A stretch of DNA of 64,000 nucleotides. It comes from Candidatus Caenarcanales bacterium. GTDB taxonomy: Bacteria; Cyanobacteriota; Vampirovibrionia; LMEP-6097. Location: NCBI GenBank assembly GCA_013216135.1, contig JABSOS010000018.1:1-64000 (forward strand), given 5' to 3'. Of this stretch, positions 52,661 through 61,681 are shown one piece after another. The notes below the pieces were generated by a model. The model was not told where the DNA came from, searched no databases, and saw nothing but the letters and a program-made list of their open reading frames with translations. Numbering within the stretch: position 1 is the first letter of the stretch; each line of letters starts with the position of its first letter. Both the position numbers and the translations under genes were made by a program.

Positions 52661-54217
52661 TTAGAATTCAAGATCATTTTCAAAGTCAGAAAGATCATCA
52701 AATTCATTCATAGCATTGAATATACCTAGTTCTTCTGGCTTACCGAGATACAAAATTTTCATATGCCCAGCTCTTTTTAACTTGATCATTGGATCAGAAG
52801 CTGAGTCATAGTCTGAACCTATAATATCGACAATTTCCCAATTACCAATAAAATCACCAATGGCAACTTCAATAGTATTGTCTTTAGCTTTTTGCATAGC
52901 TTTAACAGCAGCTTTTAAAACTTTAGATCTACTAACAGATTCTAAAACATCAAAAGAGGCTTCTTTTAGGTTCACTAAAGCGATAGTATCGCCTTCACTT
53001 TCAAGAATACCTACCATGGTAGCTCTATAGGCTTTCTTCTTAATACGGTCACCTTTACGTGAGCCTCGCTTTCCACCACCACGAGAGTAACGGTTATTAG
53101 CAATGGCTTTTATCGCTGACTTTGGCAGTAAGAAAGGGTTCTCTCTTCCAGCATTTTCAAGTGAACTCTTTATATAAGTACTTTCAAGCTCTTTATCTGC
53201 TTTTTCTACTTCTACCGCTGCCCAGATAGGTTGTTTTTCTTGAATTTGTTCAATACCAGTATTTTTCTTAGGTCTTCCTCTGCGAGACTTTCTTGAAGAA
53301 CTTAAACTGCTGTATCTATTACTATAGTTTTGGTAGAACCAGTAGCCACCTACAAATAAAACAACGATTAATAAAACGATTAATGATGAGTTAGATTCAT
53401 TTTCAGATTTAGCAGATGAGAGTGAATCTGTTTCTAAGTATGAAAAAGCTCTTGCTGAGTTGTTTACTCTTACAGAATCATTTTCTTTAACACCTTCCTC
53501 ATCTATAAATAGATTTGAGTCAGCTGAACTAGCTTCACTGTCTTGGAAGTCTTCATCAAAGATACTCGCTGAGTCAAAAGCTTCTTCAGCACTATCTTCT
53601 TCTGAGTTGTAACCAAAAAGTGTATGTAAATCAGATGCAGAAGCAGGTTCATTATTTATAGATCCTGTCTCAGTTTCTGATTCGCTTTCTTCCACCCCAT
53701 AATAAGCTTCATCGCTATTGTTATCAGCTTCCTCTTCTGAGTAATCTATTTCATCTGTTTTTTCTTCGCTATCAACCTCATTAAAAGCCGCACTTACTCT
53801 GTCGAATTGTGCAGATAAATCATCATCTACTACTTCTTCAGAGAATGCAGGCTCAGACTGAGGTTCTTCTTCTGGGGTATCATCAAAAAGACTAGGAACT
53901 TCTTCTTCAGAATCATCATCAACAAACAAACCAGCAGGTGGCTCTTCCTCAGTTTCAGTGTTTTCAGAATCAAATCTTCCATTAGCGTCTATATCAGAAA
54001 GGAAGTCAGAAACACTGTCAAACATGTTACTTGACTGTTCTTGTAATTCATTTAAAACTTGTTCACGGATTTCAGCTTGCTCTTGAGTAAGCCTCTCTTC
54101 TTCTTCAGCTTTTAATTCTTCTTCCGTTTTATGAAATTCTTCTTCAGGCGGCCATATCCGAGCTTTTGATTCATCAAAAGCAGACGATTCTGTATCATTT
54201 ACATCGTCCTCAAACAT
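52661..54217 (-). CDS. Acidic single-pass membrane protein with PilP/GspC-like C-terminal domain
   Basis: A 518-residue protein right after pilB (stop TAG and start ATG adjacent). Residues 1-275 are extremely acidic and Ser/Glu/Asp-rich. A single membrane helix (SLIVLLIVVLFVGGYWFY) lies near residue 285, followed by a basic stretch (SSRKSRRGRPKKN). The C-terminal domain (about 345-480) has GRENPFLLPKSAI, then a YRATMVGILESEGDTIALV strand and GDFIGNWEIVDI. This is the pattern of PilP/GspC-type proteins that link the inner-membrane pilus machine to the secretin. With an unusually large cytoplasmic acidic domain, it may connect PilB with the periplasm. The assignment is by pattern and context. 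Confidence 0.6.
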   Translation of the reverse strand: MFEDDVNDTESSAFDESKARIWPPEEEFHKTEEELKAEEEERLTQEQAEIREQVLNELQEQSSNMFDSVSDFLSDIDANGRFDSENTETEEEPPAGLFVDDDSEEEVPSLFDDTPEEEPQSEPAFSEEVVDDDLSAQFDRVSAAFNEVDSEEKTDEIDYSEEEADNNSDEAYYGVEESESETETGSINNEPASASDLHTLFGYNSEEDSAEEAFDSASIFDEDFQDSEASSADSNLFIDEEGVKENDSVRVNNSARAFSYLETDSLSSAKSENESNSSLIVLLIVVLFVGGYWFYQNYSNRYSSLSSSRKSRRGRPKKNTGIEQIQEKQPIWAAVEVEKADKELESTYIKSSLENAGRENPFLLPKSAIKAIANNRYSRGGGKRGSRKGDRIKKKAYRATMVGILESEGDTIALVNLKEASFDVLESVSRSKVLKAAVKAMQKAKDNTIEVAIGDFIGNWEIVDIIGSDYDSASDPMIKLKRAGHMKILYLGKPEELGIFNAMNEFDDLSDFENDLEF

Positions 54218-55885
54218 CTATTGTTCTCTCGGTACTACTCTTAGGAACTCTTCCAAGGTAGTCTTTTTCGCTACGACTCTTTCTTTAGCGGCTTCAAAGA
54301 GGGACTTCATCCCTTTCTCCACCATGATGGCTTTGAATTTCTCAAGATCAGCCTTCTCATGCACTAAAGATTTCATCTTAGTGACAAGTGGCATCATCTC
54401 AAAAATACCCTCTCTACCTGAGTATCCTGTATTATTGCATTTTTGACAACCCTTAGCTCTCACAAACTCAACAGGCTCGCTATTATCTTCAATCTTTAAG
54501 ACTTCTAAGTCAGATTCTGAAGCGATATAAGTTTCTGCACAATGAGGGCAAGCAAGCCTCATTAATCTTTGCGCCACCACACCTACAAGTGCACTTGCAA
54601 CTAAATACGGTTCAACTCCCATATCAATCAATCTATTAATCGAACTCGGTGCATCATTCGTGTGTAAAGTACTAAGAACTAAGTGACCAGTAAGTGAAGC
54701 CTGAATCGCAATCTCAGCTGTCTCCTTATCCCTGATCTCACCTAACATGATGATATCTGGATCTTGCCTTAAAATACTTCTAAGTCCAGCAGAGAAAGTT
54801 AGCCCAGCCTTTGCATTTACTTGAACTTGATTTACCCTTGCAAGCTGAAATTCAACTGGATCTTCTACGGTAACTACATTTTTCGTAACATCGATAACCT
54901 TAGCTAAACTTGTATAGAGAGTACTTGTTTTACCGGAACCAGTAGGTCCAGTAATTAAAATCATTCCCTGAGAGAGTTTTAACCAAGACTCAAAAGTAGG
55001 AATCAAATCTTCAGGCATACCTAAATCAGTTAACTCTAAAAATTTATTTTCGTGAGGTAGTAAACGAATTACACACTTCTCACCGTGTAAACAAGGTAAA
55101 GTTGAAACCCTCAAGTCGATCTTCTTGCCCTCAAAAAACTCTGTAACTCTACCGTCTTGAGGAATTCTAGATTCTGCGATATTTAAATTTGCAATAATCT
55201 TGATCCTAGCTAGCATGATCTTTCTATAATCAGCGTCAGCAGTACACATATATTTGCAGATATCCATTAAAACACCATCGATTCTAAATCTAACGATTAA
55301 GAAATTTTCAAGCGGCTCGTAGTGAATATCAGATGCTCCCACTCTAGCTGCTTCAGCGATATTCTTTCTAACTTCAGAAGCGATAGAAGTGTCATCAACA
55401 GCATTAATTCTCTTTAAAGGAATATCATCAATAGTTTTTAATAAATGCGCTCCCAACTGAGCAAGTTTCTCAGACTTAGGTTCAGCTTCTTTAGGGCTAT
55501 TAAGATTTTTAGCTTCAGTTCCAGATCTATCAACAGTCTCCAATGGAGCCTGTGGTGCAAATTCAAAGACTTGGCTGATTAAATTTTTCCAGCTCTCAGA
55601 GTTTATCTCCAGATATTCAATCCCAAATTTGTTTACAAATTTTGGTAAAACATTATCTAAAGAGGCTATTGAGCCTTCTTCACAAGCAACAAATAATTTT
55701 TCATCAGCTAAAAATAAAGGAATAGCCTGTCTTAAAGGCCAATTCTTACTAACTGAATTAATCAGCTTCTTATCTAGAAATTGGTAATTTAGCTCCCCAT
55801 CAATGACAAGAAGATCAATCGCCTCACCGACACTGATATTTCCTGCTCTGATTTGCTGATAGGCTGAACTTAATTGTTTTACCAC
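54218..55885 (-). CDS. pilB: Type IV pilus assembly / type II secretion ATPase (PilB/GspE)
   Basis: A 555-residue hexameric ATPase that drives pilin extension or pseudopilus assembly. The N-terminal domain (1-130) is T2SSE_N-like. The ATPase core has Walker A GPTGSGKTSTLYTSL near residue 312, the Asp box IMLGEIRDKETAEIAIQ and the His box GHLVLSTLHTNDA. A zinc-type cysteine quartet (CPHC and CQKC) lies near residues 445-480, with NNTGYSGREGIFEMM after it. The start is a GTG, with TAAAAT seven bases upstream. The following gene encodes a PilP/GspC-like protein. No pilin, PilC or PilT gene is in the window. Confidence 0.93.
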   Translation of the reverse strand: MVKQLSSAYQQIRAGNISVGEAIDLLVIDGELNYQFLDKKLINSVSKNWPLRQAIPLFLADEKLFVACEEGSIASLDNVLPKFVNKFGIEYLEINSESWKNLISQVFEFAPQAPLETVDRSGTEAKNLNSPKEAEPKSEKLAQLGAHLLKTIDDIPLKRINAVDDTSIASEVRKNIAEAARVGASDIHYEPLENFLIVRFRIDGVLMDICKYMCTADADYRKIMLARIKIIANLNIAESRIPQDGRVTEFFEGKKIDLRVSTLPCLHGEKCVIRLLPHENKFLELTDLGMPEDLIPTFESWLKLSQGMILITGPTGSGKTSTLYTSLAKVIDVTKNVVTVEDPVEFQLARVNQVQVNAKAGLTFSAGLRSILRQDPDIIMLGEIRDKETAEIAIQASLTGHLVLSTLHTNDAPSSINRLIDMGVEPYLVASALVGVVAQRLMRLACPHCAETYIASESDLEVLKIEDNSEPVEFVRAKGCQKCNNTGYSGREGIFEMMPLVTKMKSLVHEKADLEKFKAIMVEKGMKSLFEAAKERVVAKKTTLEEFLRVVPREQ

Positions 55886-55931
55886 TCAGTATATTTTAAC
55901 TGATTAAGAACAGTTCTAAAATGAAATGCAT

Positions 55932-56981
55932 TTAGTCCCATTTAAAATTATTCTTCACTTTCATCGATTCAGTTCCTGAATTTTGAAAAGCGTCCATTAA
56001 ATCGACTAATTTAGACGGTAAATTTTCTTTAAGTTCCTCTGTAATTTGTTGACCATTAATTATTAAAATATTTGTGTTATCGTATGTTAGTTCTATTTCT
56101 GGAGATTTCTTCAAAGGATTAATTAAGCTATCTATTTCTTTAGTATTTTGAGATTTTTCAATATTTTCGAGTGTTTGACGAGCATTGTCAATTTGAAATT
56201 TCTCATCCTGATCTAATAAATATTCAGAGATCACACGACCATTTAATAATATTTTATCACCTTCAAAGCCAAATACATTACCTCTTTCCGCTTTACCTGT
56301 ATCCATTATCTTCACCAAATCTATTGGCTTACTCGACTCAGAGCTAAGTTGGTCATTGTGATTATATATTTCATTATATCTTTTTACTTGATTGAAAACT
56401 TCCCTAAAACCTCTCCATTGAGTCTGATCAATCTCACTGTTATGAGTAATTATTGGTAAAGCTTTTGCTGAATCAATCATATTCAAAACCTCATTAAGTA
56501 ACTCAGGTGATGCTTTTAGCTTGATTGTGTCAGCAACATATCTCTTATCAGCTTTATCATATTTAAAAGCATACTTTCGGGCAGGATTATCCTCTAAACT
56601 CCCCAACTTATAAACTAATTTATTAAAATTATCAATAGCATCCTTTGACCACGTCTCTTCACCTTTAAATTTTCTATCAAGATTTATTTTACTCATACTG
56701 TCATTAATATCTTTTGCTAATAACTTTCTAGCCTGATATGGCGAAGTTGGTTTTGATAAACTCAATACTTTATTAAGTACATTACCAGGTTTGACAACTT
56801 GGCGCAATTCCCCCAATTGCAGGCTAGGATTGAATTGCACAGCTTTGTTAGCATGGCTTTGAATCTTTCCTTCTACTTCTTGACGAACAGTAGGGTCATT
56901 ACCAATCCTAGTTTCGGTTGGCAACTTTGCTAACTGAGGTAAATGTTGACTGTAATCAAATTGAATCTTATCTTGAGGCAT
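55932..56981 (-). CDS. Orphan protein with LFINGR-type repeated module
   Basis: A 349-residue soluble protein, no signal peptide, no recognised family. It starts MPQDKIQFDYSQHLPQL. Two copies of a module are visible. The first covers about residues 158-262 and includes KILLNGRVISEYL. The second is a half copy at about 271-349, with ILIINGQQITEELKENLPSKL and a closing KVKNNFKWD. The same module occurs twice in the neighbouring, divergently transcribed gene at 57121. The pair probably arose by duplication and divergence. Function unknown; the module is a mixed helix and short beta-hairpin, and could bind a protein partner. Confidence 0.65.
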   Translation of the reverse strand: MPQDKIQFDYSQHLPQLAKLPTETRIGNDPTVRQEVEGKIQSHANKAVQFNPSLQLGELRQVVKPGNVLNKVLSLSKPTSPYQARKLLAKDINDSMSKINLDRKFKGEETWSKDAIDNFNKLVYKLGSLEDNPARKYAFKYDKADKRYVADTIKLKASPELLNEVLNMIDSAKALPIITHNSEIDQTQWRGFREVFNQVKRYNEIYNHNDQLSSESSKPIDLVKIMDTGKAERGNVFGFEGDKILLNGRVISEYLLDQDEKFQIDNARQTLENIEKSQNTKEIDSLINPLKKSPEIELTYDNTNILIINGQQITEELKENLPSKLVDLMDAFQNSGTESMKVKNNFKWD

Positions 56982-57120
56982 ATTTATTATCTTATATTAA
57001 CCTGGCAATAAATGTTAATACTAAAATGATAAATATTAATACCAAGAACTCAAAAATATCTTAAATTTTTCATTATTATTTTACACAAAATATCACCACA
57101 AATACTAAGATAATATCGCA

Positions 57121-58632
57121 GTGGTTTCAACTTCCAAATACTTTAAACAGATTCCAGTATTGAGGGAGAAATTACCTGAACTAACTTCTAATTTCTCAAA
57201 ATTAAGCCGTAATCAAGTTCAAAGAACTCAGGGAAAACTTAAAAACACTTTTCAGAAAGGTAAAACAAGACTAAGCCAAAAATTAATGAATATTCGTCAT
57301 TATCCAGATCTTAGTGCAGTTCAAGAAGGCTTAATAAGACAAAAACAAAAATTAGCAAACAATATATTTAATCAGTTCCAAACCTTAAATCCATTATCAA
57401 TTGTAAGAAATGAAAATATTGCTGGCTTAAATAAAGATGACAGTAAAACTATAATAGAGCGATTGAATGGAAGCAATGAAATTGACTTTAAGGGAAATTT
57501 TAAAGCATTACGCGAGAAACAATTAATTAACTTCTCCCAGATTTTAAAAACTGCCACTTATAGTTTTATGTATTCTGAAAATGATAGTAAATCAGTATCA
57601 ATAAAAGATATAAATAAAGTCTCAGATAAGCTAAGCGAGCAAGACATTAATGATCTTATAATACTTTTCAAAATATCTGCAGCAACATATAACTCAACAT
57701 CACCAACAAATCACAGTGATTCAAGAAATACCCATGCAGATATATTAGAAGCTTTATATAAATCAAAAGAAAAAATCACTAGTAACAGTGACATTAGACC
57801 TTTAATTCAAAGTCATGAATTACATGTTGAGAAAAAAGACGGTAAGCTATTTATTAATCAAATAAATATCAATCAGGGAATTCAAGAAAAACTTCCTGAT
57901 GATTTAAAAAAATTATTCAATTTGTACAAATCAAATACATATGAATTTACTGTTGATAACCAATTTAACTGGGAAGAAAAAAGTGATATGAAAGTTCGCT
58001 ATCAAAGCAACAAAGTCATAAGCCACCGCAATCAAGCAAACTATATAATTAAAAATTTAGAATCACAAAAGTTAGCATTTCTTGAAAATAATGCTGAAAG
58101 GGAAAAGTACATAAATCAATTCGAAGAAATTCTAGAGGCAGAAGCTAGTAGTTTCTTAATTCATGAAACCACAAATAAACCTGAAAGGTTAAAGTTAATA
58201 ACGAAAGTTTCTGATAGACTTCCACTTGAAGATATTAATAATCTCATATCACTTTTCAATTTCTCTTCAGTGACTTATATTCCAAATTCGGAGTACTTTG
58301 ATTCCATGGGCACTCATTCGATTATTTTAGAGGCTTTAAATAACTCTAAAGATAAAATTGAAAATAACCCTGACATCTCAGATTTAATTCAAAGTCAAGA
58401 ATTAAATATTGAAATGAAAAATAATCTTCTATTTATTAATGGAAGATACATTAATAATAAAATCAAAAAAAAGCTACCAGAAAGTTTAATAACTTCAATT
58501 AATCAACAAAGCTCCAATAATATAAGTTTTATAGTTAAAAATCGCTTTTATTGGGACATAAAAAATGAAGCCAAGAATGAATTCATCTATCCACACCAAA
58601 GTATCAAAGGTGCTGACCTGTCACTAGTATGA
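57121..58632 (+). CDS. Orphan protein with two tandem copies of the LFINGR-type module
   Basis: A 503-residue soluble protein starting with a GTG; TAAGAT nine bases upstream suggests a leaderless start. The first 95 residues are basic and helical (KKLRQ-type, many Lys and Gln). Two homologous modules of about 157 residues follow at 130-286 and 324-480. Matching pairs are DKLSEQDINDLIILFKIS with DRLPLEDINNLISLFNFS, ILEALYKSKEKI with ILEALNNSKDKI, and GKLFINQINI with LLFINGRYIN, each closing with VDNQFNW or VKNRFYW. The same module occurs in the divergent neighbour at 55932. No catalytic residue is apparent. Function unknown. Confidence 0.7.
   Translation: MVSTSKYFKQIPVLREKLPELTSNFSKLSRNQVQRTQGKLKNTFQKGKTRLSQKLMNIRHYPDLSAVQEGLIRQKQKLANNIFNQFQTLNPLSIVRNENIAGLNKDDSKTIIERLNGSNEIDFKGNFKALREKQLINFSQILKTATYSFMYSENDSKSVSIKDINKVSDKLSEQDINDLIILFKISAATYNSTSPTNHSDSRNTHADILEALYKSKEKITSNSDIRPLIQSHELHVEKKDGKLFINQININQGIQEKLPDDLKKLFNLYKSNTYEFTVDNQFNWEEKSDMKVRYQSNKVISHRNQANYIIKNLESQKLAFLENNAEREKYINQFEEILEAEASSFLIHETTNKPERLKLITKVSDRLPLEDINNLISLFNFSSVTYIPNSEYFDSMGTHSIILEALNNSKDKIENNPDISDLIQSQELNIEMKNNLLFINGRYINNKIKKKLPESLITSINQQSSNNISFIVKNRFYWDIKNEAKNEFIYPHQSIKGADLSLV
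57508..57978 (+). repeat. First copy of the orphan module (coding repeat)
   Basis: Residues 130-286 of the protein encoded at 57121-58632. It pairs with the second copy about 194 residues later. Shared elements are a KxSDxLxxxDINxLIxLF segment, an ILEALxxSKxKI helix, LFIN, a KLPxxL segment and a terminal FxVxNxFxW. Confidence 0.6.
58090..58560 (+). repeat. Second copy of the orphan module (coding repeat)
   Basis: Residues 324-480 of the same protein, aligned with the first copy over its whole length with small gaps. It is followed by a charged tail of 23 residues. Confidence 0.6.
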
Positions 58633-58675
58633 AGATTAAGATTTCCAAATTAACGCCACCAAGTGCATTCATCAA

Positions 58676-61066
58676 TTAATTCGCAAACAAATTACCATAA
58701 AGCAAATCATTCTGAATATTAAAGTCAATAACTTCAGTACCATCTAATTTACGCGAACCACTATCTATAAGTGAATTACTATCGATAAAACAATTCTCTA
58801 CAGAAACAGTGCCATGTAAATCTTGACCGTAAAGTTGATGATTCCCCCATAGATTAGACGAATAAACCTTCATTCTTGAATAAGAATTAGTGATAGAAAC
58901 AGCTGCCTTATTAGCTTGCCCTAAAAATGAACCGTATCTATTCCCGGAAATAATTAAAGTAGCGTCTGTAAAACACTTATCGATATTGACTTGTATAGAA
59001 TCACTATGAGCAGTTCCTAAAATAGGAGAGGTTCTGTTACCATCTTTAGCATCGATTAAACCATGGAAGCTAGTATCTGAGATGTTGATCACTCCACTTG
59101 AACCATTTGCATTTCCAGCAATTCCACCTGACATCACAAACTTTCCATCTATATGAATATCAGCACTCGAATTAATAATAGATGAAGTCCCATTCTCAGC
59201 TTTTATATTACCGACAAGTCCACCGTGTAAACCTTTAGGCTCATCTGGATCAACAATAATTTTTCCCGTTACGTGTACATTATCGATGACAGAATTTAAA
59301 GATATTCCAGCAAGTAAACCTGATAAGTAGCTATTAGTGTCCACTACTGAATTTTCAAGGTTAAGGTTTCTAACAGTCCCTGAGCTTATCTTGGTAAAGA
59401 GACCCGCTCCCCACATATCAGTTACCGTTAAATTTTTAACAGCAAAGCCTTGTCCGTCAAAGATTCCAGCAAAACCATCCTTCCAATTACCAATAGGATC
59501 AAAACCTAAATAGTCTTTACAGTCAATGTCTGCCTCTAGCTTATAGTTAGCTTCTAGATCTTCAGCTATAGCTTCTAATCCTTCACAAGTTTCTACAGTT
59601 ATAAAATCACTAATATCTTCATCAATAATCTCATCGACTAGTTCTTCAGCAGTAGTTACATCAAGGCTTACTGGTGCAGACTGATTACCATTAAGGTCAA
59701 AAGCAACTACTGAATAGTTATAAAGAGTTCCTTGAACTAAACCTATATCAAGGAAACTCAAATCGCTAGTCTCAGCAACAAATTCAGAATCTCTGTACAC
59801 TTGGTATTTGCTAACTCCGACATTGTCAGTAGCTTCAATCCAATTCAAAGTTATACTAGTTTCAGTAATATTACTTACAGTTAAAGCACCGACTTCACTT
59901 GGTGGCACTAGATCATTCTGACTTTCATAAATTTCATTTAACTCATTTGAGTAATTAGATAAAGAAACATACTTATAAGCAGTATTTGGATCTTGATACT
60001 GACTCTCCAGCACTCCCCAAGAACCCCACTTGCCAAATTGTCCTATAAATGAGAAGTTTGCAAAAACTCCGCCACCAATTTCAAACCACTTTCTGAAGTA
60101 TTCATCATAAATTTCACCCATACGTGGATCTCTATTAGCAGCTATAAGTAAACTTTGGAGTTTAGCATTATTCTCTAAACCACCATGGGCAGATAAATGT
60201 TGCCCACCTTCATAAGCTACTAAAGCTAAACCTTCTCTATCTGCAACTACTTTATTTTTAACAAAGTCAGCATATGAACTTTCTAGAGCTGGAAGCCCAC
60301 CACTAGGAACACTTATATAAGTACCATTTCTAAGTTCTTCAAATAATTTATCCAAACCAGCAGCGCCGCTATCTGACCAAGCTTCATAAGTTGCTAGATT
60401 ATCTTTATAATTTCTCAGATTAAAATAAGGAGCGATAGCGATAGCATCAACACCAGCCTCTGCATGAGTTAAAGGAGTTTCTGACCAGTTATATTCAAGC
60501 ATTCTTTCTAGATGCCAAGGATTCACTGACTGACCAGCCATAATACCAACTATTCTATCTTTCTCTTCAGCAAAAACTTCTTCAAAGATTTTTATAATTT
60601 GTACAGTACGCATACTAAAAAAGTTATTTCTAGGACCACCGGAGAGGCTAGCTAAGCCTAACTTTTTCCCCATATCATCAGCGTATCTAGCTTGCTTAAA
60701 CTGCCAATTCCAGACTTCATTTGAATACTCCACATAAAGATCTAAATTTTTATCTAAATTTGCTTTATATAACTTAGCAGCTTCTCTAATATAGTTATCA
60801 TCAGCCATATGTGGAATACAAATCCATGGATCCACCTTCGCTCTATTACTCATATCAATGATGTGTTCATGTGAAACACCATCTGTAAGTCTCTGTGTAT
60901 GACTAGTGAGAAGTGTTCTCTCTGACCAAGAACTTACAGAAGAGTTATTAGTCTTCATAAAATCCATATATCTAAAAACTTTAAATGGTTCAAGTAATTT
61001 CAAATAATCTGGATGGAAAACCACTTCCTCATAATTCTCATGGTAACCAGGCATAAGTAAATGCAT
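58676..61066 (-). pseudogene. C-terminal part of a split secreted protein (fibronectin III and GLUG repeats)
   Basis: A 796-residue frame that continues, in the same reading frame, the 164-residue fragment upstream; only a TAA at 61085-61087 separates them. The first ATG here (61066) starts MHLLMPGYHENYEEVVFHPD, which is clearly internal to the family, since LRN precedes it in frame. Parts: a GH-like N-terminal region (EPFKVFRYMDFMKTNNSS, EYSNEVWNWQFKQARY, about residues 20-140), a fibronectin III domain near 395-480, and GLUG-type repeats from about 510 to the end (GLFTKISSG, GGLVGNI, SGGIAGNANG). Probably a surface polysaccharide-active or binding protein. It has no signal of its own and no good RBS, so expression depends on read-through or internal initiation. 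Confidence 0.7.
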
Positions 61067-61084
61067 ATTTCTTAGGTGATTACC

Positions 61085-61579
61085 TTATGTAGATGAAAAA
61101 ATTTCAAGAAAAATACTCTGATTATCCTTAGCTATTGTAATAATCCCCTTACCAGGCTCAAGCTCTCTATAATTCAAGTCATTACCAGGCCAAAACCTAA
61201 AATCTCCCTCTCCCTCATATGTAAAAAGGTATTCACCATGAGGTAAATAGGTACTTGAATGATTAATTACTGTTCTTATTCTTTGATCTGGACCATCAGG
61301 GATAGAAAAAGGAACTTTAGTAGCATAGCCATTTTCATCTACTGGAATAAATTCATTTTTTTTAGTCTCCCAAGGATAACCTGGCTCAGTAGCAAAAGTA
61401 ATCCAAGTACGAGACTTTTTCATTAAATCTACGAAGACATTATCACCGCTCCAGTCGGCAATTCCACCCAGATTCATTCCAATCAACTTAGAATCTGGAC
61501 TAACAGCCCTTCCTTTAAGTGATACTAAATTAAATAAAAATGCTAATACTAAAAATAATGAAAAAATGTTTTTTTGCAT
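61085..61579 (-). pseudogene. N-terminal fragment of the split secreted protein
   Basis: A 164-residue frame with a signal peptide (MQKNIFSLFLVLAFLFNLVS). It is followed by a beta domain (GMNLGGIADWSGDN, TWITFATEPGYPW, YLFTYEGEGDFRFWPGND) that is the usual start of the family continuing in the frame at 58676-61066. The reading frame stops at a TAA (61085-61087) after EIFSST; the next in-frame codons (GNHLRN) resume the family sequence. A single nonsense change would explain this. Alternatives are translational read-through or a secreted short product. Confidence 0.7.
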
Positions 61580-61664
61580 ATTCCCCCCGAATTATTCCAA
61601 GCTGAAATTATAATTCCACAAAATAATTATCTTTATATTATGAGAATATTAAGGTTGAAAAGCT

Positions 61665-61673
61665 TGCTAGAAT
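61665..61673 (+). promoter_or_regulatory. Extended -10 element before dapF
   Basis: TGCTAGAAT (TG-n-TAGAAT) ends eight nucleotides before the ATG at 61682. No Shine-Dalgarno is present between them, so a nearly leaderless transcript of dapF-ftsQ-dapB is suggested. Confidence 0.45.
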
Positions 61674-61681
61674 AGTAACAA

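Noticed and set aside
61085-61087. Recoded stop codon or selenocysteine in the split secreted gene
   Set aside because: The stop is TAA, not TGA, and every other gene in the window uses TAA, TAG and TGA normally; nonsense mutation or read-through is simpler.
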